Below are positions 26,529 to 35,373 of a stretch of 64,000 bases of DNA, piece by piece. The stretch comes from Pseudomonadota bacterium (GTDB lineage Bacteria; Pseudomonadota; Alphaproteobacteria; Rhodobacterales; Rhodobacteraceae), in the NCBI GenBank assembly GCA_020161615.1, contig JAIUPD010000001.1, positions 372,001 to 436,000 of the forward strand. The letters are read 5' to 3'. The stretch's first letter is position 1. Each line of letters opens with the position of its first letter. The notes under the pieces are model-generated. The model saw only the letters and a list, made by a program, of their open reading frames with translations. It was not told where the DNA came from and searched no databases. The position numbers were made by a program, and so were the translations under genes.

Positions 26529-28361
26529 ATGACAGAATCACCCTTGCGCGCCGTCAGGCTGTGGGAACCCGATATCGACTGGGAGCGCCGGGACGACGGT
26601 TCGATCCTGGTCTGGCAGAACGGCAAGCTGGGCGCGTATCCGCCCCGCATCTCGGACCGGATTCACCATTGGGCCGAACAGGCGCCCGACCGCACCTGGA
26701 TGGCCGAACGCGGCCCCTCGGGCGAATGGGAGCGGGTGAGCTATGCCGAGATGCTGGCGCGCGTGCGGTCCATCGGCCAGGCGCTGCTGGCCATGGGGCT
26801 TTCGACCGAACGGCCGCTGATCATCCTGTCCGCCAATTCCGTTGCCCATGCGCTGATGGCGCTGGGTGCGCAATATGTCGGCATCCCCTCGGCCGCCATC
26901 GCCCCCGCCTATTCGCTGGTCGCGGGCGAGTTCGGCAAGCTGATCTCGATCCGCGAGCAGATCACGCCCGGCGCCGTCTTCGTCGAGGATAGCGGCCCCT
27001 TCGCCCGCGCCGTGGGCGAGGTTTTCGGCGACCTGCCTTTGCTGGGCGTCCGGGGCGAGGGGCTGGCCATCGACTGGGCGGCGCTCAACGCGACCCCCGT
27101 CACCCCGGCGGTCGACAAGGCCAATGCCGCGACCGGGCTCGATACGGTGGCGAAATTCCTCTTCACCTCGGGCACCACGGGCAGCCCCAAGGCGGTGATC
27201 ACCACCCAGCGGATGCTCTGCGCCAATATGGAGCAGGTGGTCGATTGCTACGCCTTCCTCAGGGACGAACCGCCGGTGATCCTGGACTGGGCGCCCTGGA
27301 ACCACGTCGCGGCCGGGAATCTGGTCTTCAACGCGGCGATCTGGAACGGCGGCACCTTCTATATCGACGGCGGCCGACCGACGCCGCAGATGATGGCCGA
27401 GACGATCCGCAACCTGCGCGAGGTCGGCACCAACTGGTATTTCAACGTGCCCTTCGGTTATGAGATGCTGGTCGAGGCGATGGACGAGGATCCCGAACTC
27501 GCCCGCGCCTTCTTCTCGAAGCTGAAGTTCAAGTATTACGCGGGTGCCGCCATGGCGGGCCATACCTGGGCGGCGCTGGAGCGGCTGGCGCAGCAGGCCA
27601 CCGGCGAGCGGATCCAGCTTGGCACCGGCCTCGGCTCGACCGAGACGGCGCCCTTCGCGCTGTTCAACACCGATCCCGACGCGGCGCCCGGCAATCTCGG
27701 CGTGCCGGCGAAGGAGATCCTGCTGAAACTGGTGCCCGCCGAGGGCAAATGGGAGGCCCGCGTCAAGGGCCCGAACGTGACGCCCGGCTATTGGCGCAAC
27801 CCCAAGCTCACCGCCGAAGCCTTCGACGACGAAGGCTTCTATTGCCTGGGCGACGCCCTGCGTTTCGCCGATCCCGAGGATCCGTCGAAAGGCTTCTTCT
27901 TCGACGGGCGGGTGGCCGAGAACTTCAAACTCTCGACCGGGACCTGGGTGGGGGTCGGCGCCCTGCGCGCGAAACTGACCGACGCGCTGGGCGGCTATGC
28001 CCGCGACGCGGTGATCGTGGGCGAGGGTGAGGATTGGCTGGGGGCGCTGCTGGTGCCGTTCCGCCCGGCCATCGAGAAGCTGGTGCCGGGCGGCGAGGCG
28101 ATGGGCGATGCCGATCTCTTCAGCCATCCCGCCTTGCGCGCGGAACTGGCCCGGCGTCTTGCGGCCTATAACGCGACCGCCACCGGCTCGTCCCTGCGCG
28201 TGCCGCGGGTCATGATGATGGTGGAGCCGCTCAGCATCGACCGGGGCGAGGTCACGGACAAGGGCTCGGTCAACCAGCGGGCGGTCCGCGCGCATCGGGG
28301 CGATCTGGTGGCGGCGATCTACGCGGGCGATGCGCGGGTCATCGAAAGCGGAAAGGAATAG
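26529..28361 (+). CDS. fcs: Feruloyl-CoA synthetase (hydroxycinnamate-CoA ligase)
   Basis: The enzyme activates ferulate, p-coumarate or caffeate with ATP and CoA. The 610-residue protein has the AMP-binding signature FTSGTTGSPKAVI from residue 212, GLGSTETAPF near 367 and the FDGRVAENFKLSTGTWV hinge near 460. The last motif differs from ordinary acyl-CoA ligases and is typical of the feruloyl-CoA synthetase group. The start has GGGAGGAAGG upstream. It is cotranscribed with the SDR 3 bp later and divergent from the hydratase. Confidence 0.9.
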   Translation: MTESPLRAVRLWEPDIDWERRDDGSILVWQNGKLGAYPPRISDRIHHWAEQAPDRTWMAERGPSGEWERVSYAEMLARVRSIGQALLAMGLSTERPLIILSANSVAHALMALGAQYVGIPSAAIAPAYSLVAGEFGKLISIREQITPGAVFVEDSGPFARAVGEVFGDLPLLGVRGEGLAIDWAALNATPVTPAVDKANAATGLDTVAKFLFTSGTTGSPKAVITTQRMLCANMEQVVDCYAFLRDEPPVILDWAPWNHVAAGNLVFNAAIWNGGTFYIDGGRPTPQMMAETIRNLREVGTNWYFNVPFGYEMLVEAMDEDPELARAFFSKLKFKYYAGAAMAGHTWAALERLAQQATGERIQLGTGLGSTETAPFALFNTDPDAAPGNLGVPAKEILLKLVPAEGKWEARVKGPNVTPGYWRNPKLTAEAFDDEGFYCLGDALRFADPEDPSKGFFFDGRVAENFKLSTGTWVGVGALRAKLTDALGGYARDAVIVGEGEDWLGALLVPFRPAIEKLVPGGEAMGDADLFSHPALRAELARRLAAYNATATGSSLRVPRVMMMVEPLSIDRGEVTDKGSVNQRAVRAHRGDLVAAIYAGDARVIESGKE

Positions 28362-28364
28362 GCG

Positions 28365-29126
28365 ATGCAGATCGAGGGAACGTCCGCGCTGGTCACCGGC
28401 GGGGGCTCGGGACTGGGCGAGGCGACGGCGCGGATGCTGGCCGAGCGGGGGGCGAAAGTCTGCGTGCTGGACCGCGAGGCCGACAAGGGCAGGGCGGTGG
28501 CCGAGGCCATCGGCGGCGTGACCTTTGCCGGCGACGTGACCGCCGAGGGCGATGTGACCGCGGCGCTGGACGCGGCGACGGCGGCGCATGGGGTGCCGCG
28601 GATCGTCGTGAACTGCGCCGGGATCGGCACCGCGGGCCGGGTCCTGGGCCGCGACGGCCCGCTGCCGCTGGAGGTTTTCCAGCGCACGATCACCGTGAAC
28701 CTCGTGGGCAGCTTCAACGTGCTGCGTCTTGCTTCGGCGCGGATGGCCACGGCCGAGCCGCTGCAGGATGGCGAGCGCGGCGTGGTGATCAACACCGCCT
28801 CGGTCGCGGCCTGGGACGGGCAGATCGGCCAGGCCGCCTATGCCGCATCGAAGGGCGGTATCGTGGCCATGTCGCTGCCCATCGCCCGCGAACTGGCCAG
28901 GGTGGGCGTCCGGGTCAACGTGATCGCGCCGGGGATCTTCCTGACGCCCTTGCTCTACACCCTGCCCGAGGAGGCGCAGAAGGCGCTCGCCGCCGATATT
29001 CCCTTCCCGCAGCGGCTGGGCGATCCGGCGGAATTCGCGGATGCCGTCTGCTTCATGGCCACCAACCGCTACGTCAACGGCGAATGCCTGCGGCTGGACG
29101 GCTCGGTCCGGCTGAAGGCGAAGTAA
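28365..29126 (+). CDS. Short-chain dehydrogenase, 3-hydroxyacyl-CoA type (CouN-like)
   Basis: The 253-residue protein has the NAD motif TGGGSGLGEATA, the NCAG segment and the catalytic YAASKGG. Overall it resembles HSD17B10-type 3-hydroxyacyl-CoA dehydrogenases. In the Rhodococcus pathway CouN oxidises 3-hydroxy-3-arylpropionyl-CoA to the beta-keto form, and the gene order here supports the same step. It starts 3 bp after the ligase stop. A general beta-oxidation role is the main alternative. Confidence 0.85.
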   Translation: MQIEGTSALVTGGGSGLGEATARMLAERGAKVCVLDREADKGRAVAEAIGGVTFAGDVTAEGDVTAALDAATAAHGVPRIVVNCAGIGTAGRVLGRDGPLPLEVFQRTITVNLVGSFNVLRLASARMATAEPLQDGERGVVINTASVAAWDGQIGQAAYAASKGGIVAMSLPIARELARVGVRVNVIAPGIFLTPLLYTLPEEAQKALAADIPFPQRLGDPAEFADAVCFMATNRYVNGECLRLDGSVRLKAK

Positions 29127-29155
29127 CCTTGCCGCGCCGTCGCGCGGGTTGAGAG

Positions 29156-29310
29156 ACCCGGGAGGGTTTTCCACCCTCCCGGACCCACCCCGAGGATATT
29201 TTGAGAACAAAGATGCGCGGTTAAGAGATCCTTAACGCCCCATCTTCGTTCTTCAAATATCCTCGGGGGTGAATTCGGCGCAGCCGAAGAGGGGGCAGAA
29301 GGCCCCCTCT
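29156..29310. repeat. Intergenic hairpin repeat, copies 5a and 5b facing each other
   Basis: A perfect 9-bp hairpin CCGGGAGGG/CCCTCCCGG with loop TTTTCCA (29158-29182) is followed by CCCCGAGGATATTTTGAG and AACAAAGATG. About 30 bp later the reverse complement of that tail appears (CATCTTCGTTC, then TTCAAATATCCTCGGGG), so two tails face each other. The element fills most of the gap between the SDR and GntR genes. Confidence 0.75.
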
Positions 29311-29358
29311 CTCCCTCACCGCACGCGCGCTGGAAAGGGTTTGCGGTGTCTTCGGGAA

Positions 29359-29379
29359 TGTATACATTCACTGTATACA
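29359..29379. promoter_or_regulatory. Paired TGTATACA boxes before the GntR gene
   Basis: Two copies of the palindrome TGTATACA (29359-29366 and 29372-29379) are separated by five bases and lie 13 bp before the GntR start codon. A third copy lies at 30218. The placement suggests autoregulation by the FCD-type GntR protein. Confidence 0.65.
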
Positions 29380-29391
29380 CCGGGGGGAACC

Positions 29392-30144
29392 ATGGCCGAA
29401 TCCAAATCCGTCAACCTGACCAAGCGCGCCACCTATGAGCTGCGTCAGCGGATCATCCACGGCGGATTGCCCGGCGGCACCCGGCTTTACGAGGTGGCGC
29501 TGAGCGAGGATCTGCAGATTTCCCGCACCCCGGTGCGCGAGGCCATGTCGCGGCTGGCCGAGGAGGGACTTCTGGAACGCGCGCCCGGCGGTGGGTTCCA
29601 GGTGCGCAGCTTCACCCTGCGCGACGTCACCGATGCCATCGAACTCCGGGGCGTGCTGGAAGGCACCGCCGCCCGCCTTGCCGCCGAACAGGGGGCAGAG
29701 CCGCGCGCGCTGGCCGAGATCGGCACGATCCTCGACCGGCTGGACGCCTGTTTCGCCACCGGCACCGTGGGCGCCATCGATTTCGACGGCTACAGCGAGC
29801 TGAACGCGCAATTTCATACCCGGCTGGCGGAACTCTGCCAGAGCCCGGTGATCCTGCGCGAGCTGGAGCGGGTGAAATCCCTGCCCTTCGCCTCGCCCTC
29901 GGCTTTCGTGCTGGGCTCGAACGAAAACGCGCGCTCGTATCATTCGCTGGTCGTGGCGCAGGTGCAGCACCGGGCCATGGTGCAGGCCATCGAGCGGCGC
30001 GAGGGCGCGCGGGCCGAGGCCATCGCCCGCGAACATGCCCGCATCGCCCGGGCCAATCTGGAATCGACCTTTGTCACCGATGCACAGACCCCTGAGGCGA
30101 TGCCCGGGATCGCCCTGATCGTGCGCGAGGGGCGTTCGGCTTGA
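29392..30144 (+). CDS. GntR-family regulator, FCD subfamily
   Basis: The 250-residue protein has an N-terminal winged helix (LQISRTPVREAMSRLAEEGL, about residues 42-61) and a C-terminal all-helical FCD domain with conserved ligand and metal residues (ELNAQFHTRL near 140). FCD regulators commonly sense carboxylic acids. Its neighbours are the ligM gene and a TRAP transporter, and matching operator boxes precede both itself and ligM, so an aromatic acid such as vanillate or syringate is a likely effector. The start at 29392 is chosen because it follows the operator and a GGGGGGAA site. Confidence 0.87.
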   Translation: MAESKSVNLTKRATYELRQRIIHGGLPGGTRLYEVALSEDLQISRTPVREAMSRLAEEGLLERAPGGGFQVRSFTLRDVTDAIELRGVLEGTAARLAAEQGAEPRALAEIGTILDRLDACFATGTVGAIDFDGYSELNAQFHTRLAELCQSPVILRELERVKSLPFASPSAFVLGSNENARSYHSLVVAQVQHRAMVQAIERREGARAEAIAREHARIARANLESTFVTDAQTPEAMPGIALIVREGRSA

Positions 30145-30217
30145 TGCATACAAATTGATGCCGATCCGGCGCCGATCGGTCGAATCCGCTTGCAATGGGG
30201 GCCTCCTCTGAGCAATG

Positions 30218-30225
30218 TGTATACA
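30218..30225. promoter_or_regulatory. TGTATACA box before ligM
   Basis: A single TGTATACA within AATGTGTATACATT lies 25 bp before the ligM start. It matches the pair in front of the GntR gene and is probably an operator for it. Confidence 0.55.
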
Positions 30226-30250
30226 TTCTTGCCTTGGGAGGAGAATCGAG

Positions 30251-31663
30251 ATGGCTGCTACCAGCCTTGAAGCCCTGATCGCGGAGAAGGGCGGCAATCC
30301 CGTCCAGATGCTGCGCAACTCGAAGATCGGCATGTATGTCTATCCGGTCGTCGCGCCCGAATTCTCGAACTGGCGTGTCGAGCAGGAAGCCTGGCGCAAC
30401 AGCGCCGTGCTGTTCGACCAGTCGCACCACATGGACGAGGTCATCGTCGAAGGCCCGCAGGCCACCGAATTCCTCGCCTATCACGGCATCAACGCCTTCG
30501 GGAACTTCGGCCTGAACCGCGCCAAGCACTACGTGCCCGTGACCCCCGCCGGCCATGTCATCGGCGACCACATCATTTTCCGCGAGCGCGAGGACAAGTA
30601 CATCCTCGTCGGCCGCGCCCCGACCTCGAACTGGCTGATGTTCGCTGCCGCCTATGGCAAGTGGAACGTGCGTCTGCGCTATGACCCGCGCAGCCCCAGC
30701 CGCCCGGAAGGCGAGCGCGTCCTGCGCGAGCATTACCGCTTCCAGATCCAGGGCCCCGACGCCAACGCCATCTTCGAGAAGATGAACGGCGGCCCGATCC
30801 CGGACATCAAGTTCTTCCACGTCGATTGGATCAACATCGGCTCGAAGAAGGTGCAGGCGCTGCGTCACGGCATGTCCGGCGCGCCGGGTCTGGAGATCTG
30901 GGGTCCCTACAAGGACAAGGATTACATCCACTCGACCATCCTGCAGGCCGCCCGCGACGCCGGCGTCAACCTGGTCCAGTGCGGCAGCCGCGCCTATTCG
31001 ACCAACACGCTGGAATCGGGCTGGATCCCCTCGCCGCTGCCCGGCATCTACACCGGCGACGGCATGACCAAGGCGTTCCGCGAATGGCTGGGCACCGACA
31101 TGTACGAAGCGGCGGGCGCCATCGGCGGCTCGTTCGTCTCGGACAATATCGAGGATTACTACGTCAACCCGTTCGAACTGGGCTATGACTTCTACATCGG
31201 CTGGAAGAAAGACGATTTCGTCGGCAAGGCCGCGCTGGAGAAGATCAAGGCCGAGGGTCCGAAGCGCAAGAAGGTCACGTTCGAATGGAACCGTGACGAC
31301 GTGCTGAAGGTCATCGCCTCGTCCTTCGAACAGGGCACGCCCTACAAGTGGATCGACTTCCCGCAGCCGAACTATGCCTCGTCCTCGGCCGACATGGTCC
31401 TCAACGAGGCCGGCAAGATGGTCGGCATGTCGATGTTCAACGGCTATTCGTTCAACGAGCGCTGCCTGCTGAGCCTGGGTGTGGTCTCGACCGACGTGCA
31501 GATCGGCGACGTTCTGACCCTGAAATGGGGCGAGCCCGAGCCGACCGGCAAGACCTCGACCGAGACGCACAAACAGGCGGATATCCGGGTCCGCGTGTCG
31601 CCGACGCCCTATTCGTCGGAAGCGCGCACCAATTACGCCGACAGCTGGCGGACCCGCAGCTAA
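30251..31663 (+). CDS. ligM: Tetrahydrofolate-dependent vanillate/3-O-methylgallate O-demethylase (LigM-like)
   Basis: The GcvT-fold enzyme moves an aryl O-methyl group to tetrahydrofolate, giving 5-methyl-THF and a free phenol. The 470-residue length is within one residue of LigM of Sphingobium SYK-6. Tyr29, Tyr31, His60 and Arg122 sit at the numbered positions I recall as active-site residues in the LigM structure, and GSRAYS (Tyr249) is also present. It is preceded by a GntR gene with matching boxes and followed by a terminator. DmdA (DMSP demethylase, about 370 residues) was considered and is a poorer fit. Start chosen at GGGAGGAGA. Confidence 0.87.
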   Translation: MAATSLEALIAEKGGNPVQMLRNSKIGMYVYPVVAPEFSNWRVEQEAWRNSAVLFDQSHHMDEVIVEGPQATEFLAYHGINAFGNFGLNRAKHYVPVTPAGHVIGDHIIFREREDKYILVGRAPTSNWLMFAAAYGKWNVRLRYDPRSPSRPEGERVLREHYRFQIQGPDANAIFEKMNGGPIPDIKFFHVDWINIGSKKVQALRHGMSGAPGLEIWGPYKDKDYIHSTILQAARDAGVNLVQCGSRAYSTNTLESGWIPSPLPGIYTGDGMTKAFREWLGTDMYEAAGAIGGSFVSDNIEDYYVNPFELGYDFYIGWKKDDFVGKAALEKIKAEGPKRKKVTFEWNRDDVLKVIASSFEQGTPYKWIDFPQPNYASSSADMVLNEAGKMVGMSMFNGYSFNERCLLSLGVVSTDVQIGDVLTLKWGEPEPTGKTSTETHKQADIRVRVSPTPYSSEARTNYADSWRTRS

Positions 31664-31674
31664 GACCGGCAGGG

Positions 31675-31704
31675 ACGGCGGCGGGGGAACCCGCCGCCGT
31701 TTCC
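31675..31704 (+). terminator. Terminator after ligM
   Basis: A perfect 11-bp stem ACGGCGGCGGG/CCCGCCGCCGT with a GGAA loop is followed by TTTCC, 12 bp after the ligM stop. The rest of the 225-bp gap to the TRAP genes should hold their promoter, plus a small GGGGC/GCCCC hairpin near the ribosome site. Confidence 0.75.
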
Positions 31705-31888
31705 GCTTCGGATGGCGTTCTGCGCCGTCCTGGCCGCATCGGGCGGGCGCGCTGCCGGGAAGGCAGCTATAGCCCGGTCTTATGCCCGGTGCCGCGAAAA
31801 CGATTTTGTCGCGCGCCGTTTCCGGTGATAGTGGCGCGGACGCACGTCGAACCGGGGCATGAAGGCCCCGAACCTGGGAGGAACTGCC

Positions 31889-32878
31889 ATGCTTGACTTC
31901 ACCACCCTGCGCACCGCGGGTGCGGCGCTGGCCGCTGCCGCCGTTCTGGCCGCTCCGGCTGCTGCCACGACCCTGCGCCTGGCCCATTGGGTGCCGCCGC
32001 AGCACACGCTGACCGCTTCGACCATCGAACCGCTGCAGGCCGCCGTGGCCGATGCCGGCGTCGAAATCCAGGTCTATCCGGGCGGCGAACTGGGTGCCGG
32101 CCCCCTGGAGCAATATGTCCGCGCCGTGACCGGCGTGGCCGATATCGTCTGGGGGCTTCAGGGCTATACCTCGTCGCAATTCCCGCGCACCATGATCTCG
32201 GAACTGCCGGGCGCGCTGCCCGAGGGCATGACCGGCTACGACATGCTGTGGAACGCCCAGGAAGCCGGCCTTCTGGACGGCGAATTCCCGGGCACCCGGC
32301 CGCTGGCGCTGTGGCTGTCGGAGCCCAACGTCTTCATCATGCGCGACCATGACATCCGCACCCCGGCCGATATCGCCGGGCTGAAGATCCGCGTCTCGGG
32401 CTCGGCCGCCGCCGCCGCGGTCGAGGCGCTGGGCGCGACGCCGGTGCAGATGCCCGCGGGCGAGATCTACAACGCGCTGCAAACCGGCCTGATCGACGGC
32501 GTGATCACCGGCGCCTCGGCGATCGGCGATTTCCGTCTGGACGAGGTGGCGAACAGCTACACGCTGGGCGCGCCGCTGGGCCGCATCTCGTTCTACCTGG
32601 TCATGAACCAGGGGGCCTATGACGGGCTTTCGGATGACGAGCGCGCCGCGCTCGACGCCATCGCCGGCCGTCCGCTGTCGCAATCGGCCGAGGAAGGCTG
32701 GAACGCCCGCGCCCAGCAGGTCATCGACCAGATCACGGCCGCCGGTGACAACACCGTCTACACGCTGACCCCGGAAGAGGCCGAGGCCTTTGCCGCGCTG
32801 ACCCTGCCGGTCCGCGATGCGGTCGTCGGCACCGTCGATGGCGGCGCCGAGGTCCTGAGCGTGATGCAGGGCCAGTAA
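31889..32878 (+). CDS. dctP: TRAP transporter periplasmic binding protein (DctP family), second system
   Basis: The 329-residue protein has a signal peptide (about residues 1-26, cleavage near AAPAAA) and the DctP fold, with DIAGLKIRVSGSAAAAAVEA carrying the carboxylate-binding arginine. GGGAGGA precedes the start. It leads a dctPQM operon lying between the two O-demethylase genes, so a methoxylated aromatic acid is the likely cargo, by context. It is only distantly similar to the DctP at 23.1-24.2 kb. Confidence 0.88.
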   Translation: MLDFTTLRTAGAALAAAAVLAAPAAATTLRLAHWVPPQHTLTASTIEPLQAAVADAGVEIQVYPGGELGAGPLEQYVRAVTGVADIVWGLQGYTSSQFPRTMISELPGALPEGMTGYDMLWNAQEAGLLDGEFPGTRPLALWLSEPNVFIMRDHDIRTPADIAGLKIRVSGSAAAAAVEALGATPVQMPAGEIYNALQTGLIDGVITGASAIGDFRLDEVANSYTLGAPLGRISFYLVMNQGAYDGLSDDERAALDAIAGRPLSQSAEEGWNARAQQVIDQITAAGDNTVYTLTPEEAEAFAALTLPVRDAVVGTVDGGAEVLSVMQGQ

Positions 32879-33388
32879 GTGCTTCGCACGCTTGACACTT
32901 TCGCGGGCAGGGTCATCGCCCTGTCCGCGATCCTCGGCACGCTGGGGCTGATCGGCGAAGTCGTCGTGATCCTCGTCGATGTGGCCGGGCGCTATTTCGG
33001 CTCGCCCCTGAGGGGCGCCCAGGATCTGACGCAGATGGGGATGGTGGTCCTCGTCTTCGGCGGCATGGCGCTCTGCGACCGGCAGGGCGGGCATATCGCC
33101 GTCGATCTGTTCGAACGCAAGATGCCCGACTGGATGATCCGCCTGACCGACCTGCTGGGCGCGATCGCCGGGGCGCTGATCTTTGCCGGTATCGCCTGGC
33201 AGATGTGGAAATCCGCCGCCATCAGCCAGATGCTGAACCTTGCCACCAATATCATCTACCTGCCGAAGGCCTGGTTCCAGTATTACATCGTTGTCTGCTG
33301 CATCATCACTGCCGTCGGGATGCTGCTGCGCGTGGTGTCGCTGCTGTTGGGCGGGCCGATCCGGCGCTCGGAAGGTCACCAGTCATGA
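32879..33388 (+). CDS. dctQ: TRAP transporter small permease (DctQ), second system
   Basis: The 169-residue protein has four hydrophobic helices and the DctQ phrase VVLVFGGMALCDRQGGHI. It starts with GTG directly after the dctP stop and overlaps dctM by four bases (ATGA), so expression of the three is coupled. Confidence 0.88.
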   Translation: MLRTLDTFAGRVIALSAILGTLGLIGEVVVILVDVAGRYFGSPLRGAQDLTQMGMVVLVFGGMALCDRQGGHIAVDLFERKMPDWMIRLTDLLGAIAGALIFAGIAWQMWKSAAISQMLNLATNIIYLPKAWFQYYIVVCCIITAVGMLLRVVSLLLGGPIRRSEGHQS

Positions 33389-34689
33389 GCGAACTCGCCA
33401 TTGGCATCATCGGCATGGCGAGCCTCTTCGTCCTGCTGGGTTTCCGCATTCCCGTGGCCTTTGCCATGTTCGTGGTGGGCTTCCTGGGCATCGCCGCGAT
33501 GCGCGGCTTCAACGTCGCGTTGAATTACCTCGCCTCGGAACCTTTCACGCTGGGCGCCTCGGCCGAGTTGGTCGTCGTGCCGCTCTTCATCCTGATGGGC
33601 AACGTCGCAACCGAGACCGGCATGAGCCGCAGGCTCTATGACGCGGCCTATGCCATCATCGGCTCGGTGCGGGGCGGTCTTGCCTCGGCCACGATCATCG
33701 GCTGCGGCGGCTTTGCCGCGCTCTCGGGCTCGTCGGTCGCCTCGGCGCTGACCATGGGCCGCGTCTCGCTGGGCGAGATGGAGCGCTTTGGCTACGACAA
33801 CCGCCTGTCCACCGGCTCGGTCGCGGCAGGGGGCACGCTGGGCATCCTGATCCCGCCCTCGACGGGCTTCGTCATCTACGCGATCCTGACGCAGGAATCG
33901 ATCGGCCGGCTCTTCCTGGCGGGCGTGCTGCCGGGCCTTCTGCTGCTGGCGATGTTCGTCCTGACCATCATCCTTATGTGCTGGATCTGGCCCGAGATGG
34001 GCCCCGCCGGTCCCCGCACCACCCTGACCGAAAAGATGCGCGCCATGGTCGGTGCGGTGCCGATCCTGTCGGTGATCGTCATCACCATTGGCGGCATCTA
34101 CACTGGGATCTTCTCGCCGACCGAGGCTTCGGCCGTTGGCGCGGGCCTCATCATCGCCATTGGCCTGATCAGCCGTACACTGACGCTCAGGGCCTTCTGG
34201 GCCGCCGCCAAATCCTCGGTCGTGACCACGGCGACGGTGATGCTGATCCTGATCGCCGCGCATATGATCATCCCCTTCCTGGCGCTGACCCATATCCCGC
34301 AGCAGCTGGGCGGGTTCCTGTCGGGCCTCGACGTGCCGCCGCTGGTGGTGCTGGGGCTGATCCTGTTCTGCTACCTGATCCTGGGCTGCTTCCTGGAAGG
34401 CTTCGCCATGCTGGTGCTGACGATGCCGATCTTCTTTCCGGTGATCCAGCAACTGGGCCTCGACCCGATCTGGTTCGGCGTCCTCGTGGTGCTGACGCTG
34501 GAAATGGGGCTGATCTCGCCGCCTGTGGGGGTCAACGTCTTCATCGTCAAGTCGCTGGTGCCGCATGTCACCCTGGGGACGATCTTCCGCGGCGTCGTGC
34601 CGTTCTGGATCGCCATGATGGTGACGCTGGGGCTGCTGGTGGCCTTCCCGCAGATCGCCCTCTACCTGCCCAATACGATGATCAACTGA
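33385..34689 (+). CDS. dctM: TRAP transporter large permease (DctM), second system
   Basis: This 434-residue membrane protein has about twelve hydrophobic segments and the DctM end motif ISPPVGVNVFIVKSL. It completes the second TRAP transporter. The start overlaps the dctQ stop, and its own stop shares one base with the next start (TGATG). Confidence 0.92.
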   Translation: MSELAIGIIGMASLFVLLGFRIPVAFAMFVVGFLGIAAMRGFNVALNYLASEPFTLGASAELVVVPLFILMGNVATETGMSRRLYDAAYAIIGSVRGGLASATIIGCGGFAALSGSSVASALTMGRVSLGEMERFGYDNRLSTGSVAAGGTLGILIPPSTGFVIYAILTQESIGRLFLAGVLPGLLLLAMFVLTIILMCWIWPEMGPAGPRTTLTEKMRAMVGAVPILSVIVITIGGIYTGIFSPTEASAVGAGLIIAIGLISRTLTLRAFWAAAKSSVVTTATVMLILIAAHMIIPFLALTHIPQQLGGFLSGLDVPPLVVLGLILFCYLILGCFLEGFAMLVLTMPIFFPVIQQLGLDPIWFGVLVVLTLEMGLISPPVGVNVFIVKSLVPHVTLGTIFRGVVPFWIAMMVTLGLLVAFPQIALYLPNTMIN

Positions 34690-35369
34690 TGACGATCCTG
34701 CTGATACCCGGCCTCCTGTGCGATTCCTATTGCTGGGGGCCGGTCCTTTCCCGACTGCCCGATGCCCGCGTTGCCGACCTGTCCAGTCAGGACAGCATCA
34801 CCCGGATGGCAAAGGACCTGCTGGACCTCAACCCCGGCCTGTTGCGCGTCGCCGGGCATTCCATGGGCGCCCGTGTCGCCATCGAGATGTCCCGCCTCGC
34901 GCCCGAGCGGATCGCGCGGCTGGCGCTGCTGGATACCGGCATCCACCCGCTGAAACCCGGCGAGCCCGAGAGCCGGGCCGAGATCGTCCGCTATGCTTAT
35001 GACCACGGGATGCAAGCCCTGGCAGCGCGCTGGTTGCCGCCCATGGTCTGGGAAGGGAACCAGAGCAACGCGCAGCTGATGGCCGACCTCACCGCCATGG
35101 TGCTGCGCATGGATCCCGACCTGCACGCGCGTCAGATCAAGGCGCTGGTCGACCGGCCGGATGCCGAGGCGGGGCTGGCGCGGGTCGCCTGTCCGGTGCT
35201 TCTGATGGTCGGCCGTCAGGACCAATGGTCGCCGGTGTCCCAGCATGAGGACATGCAGCGCCTCGTCCCCGGCGCGCGGCTGGAGATCATCGAGAACGCC
35301 GGCCATTTCGCCCCGGTCGAGCAGCCCAAGGCTGTCGCCGACCTTCTGGTCCCCTTCCTGTCGGAGTAA
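34689..35369 (+). CDS. Alpha/beta hydrolase
   Basis: The 226-residue protein has the nucleophile elbow GHSMGA (Ser near residue 59), the acid in GRQDQWSP and the catalytic His in NAGHFAP. It is shorter than lipases and lacks a signal peptide, so it is cytoplasmic. Start overlap with dctM (TGATG) places it in the TRAP operon. It may cleave an ester or lactone of the transported aromatic acid; the substrate is not visible from sequence. Confidence 0.83.
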   Translation: MTILLIPGLLCDSYCWGPVLSRLPDARVADLSSQDSITRMAKDLLDLNPGLLRVAGHSMGARVAIEMSRLAPERIARLALLDTGIHPLKPGEPESRAEIVRYAYDHGMQALAARWLPPMVWEGNQSNAQLMADLTAMVLRMDPDLHARQIKALVDRPDAEAGLARVACPVLLMVGRQDQWSPVSQHEDMQRLVPGARLEIIENAGHFAPVEQPKAVADLLVPFLSE

Positions 35370-35373
35370 CCCC

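Noticed and set aside
26538-29210. 890-codon open frame on the minus strand
   Set aside because: Antisense to fcs and the SDR gene; no recognisable motif.
30251-31663. DMSP demethylase DmdA
   Set aside because: The GcvT fold is shared, but the length of 470 residues and the LigM active-site residues in register favour an aryl O-demethylase, as do the neighbours.
30074-33379. 1101-codon open frame on the minus strand
   Set aside because: It is antisense to ligM, dctP and dctQ, is rich in His, Arg, Gln and Asp as expected of a GC-rich shadow frame, and has no domain motifs.
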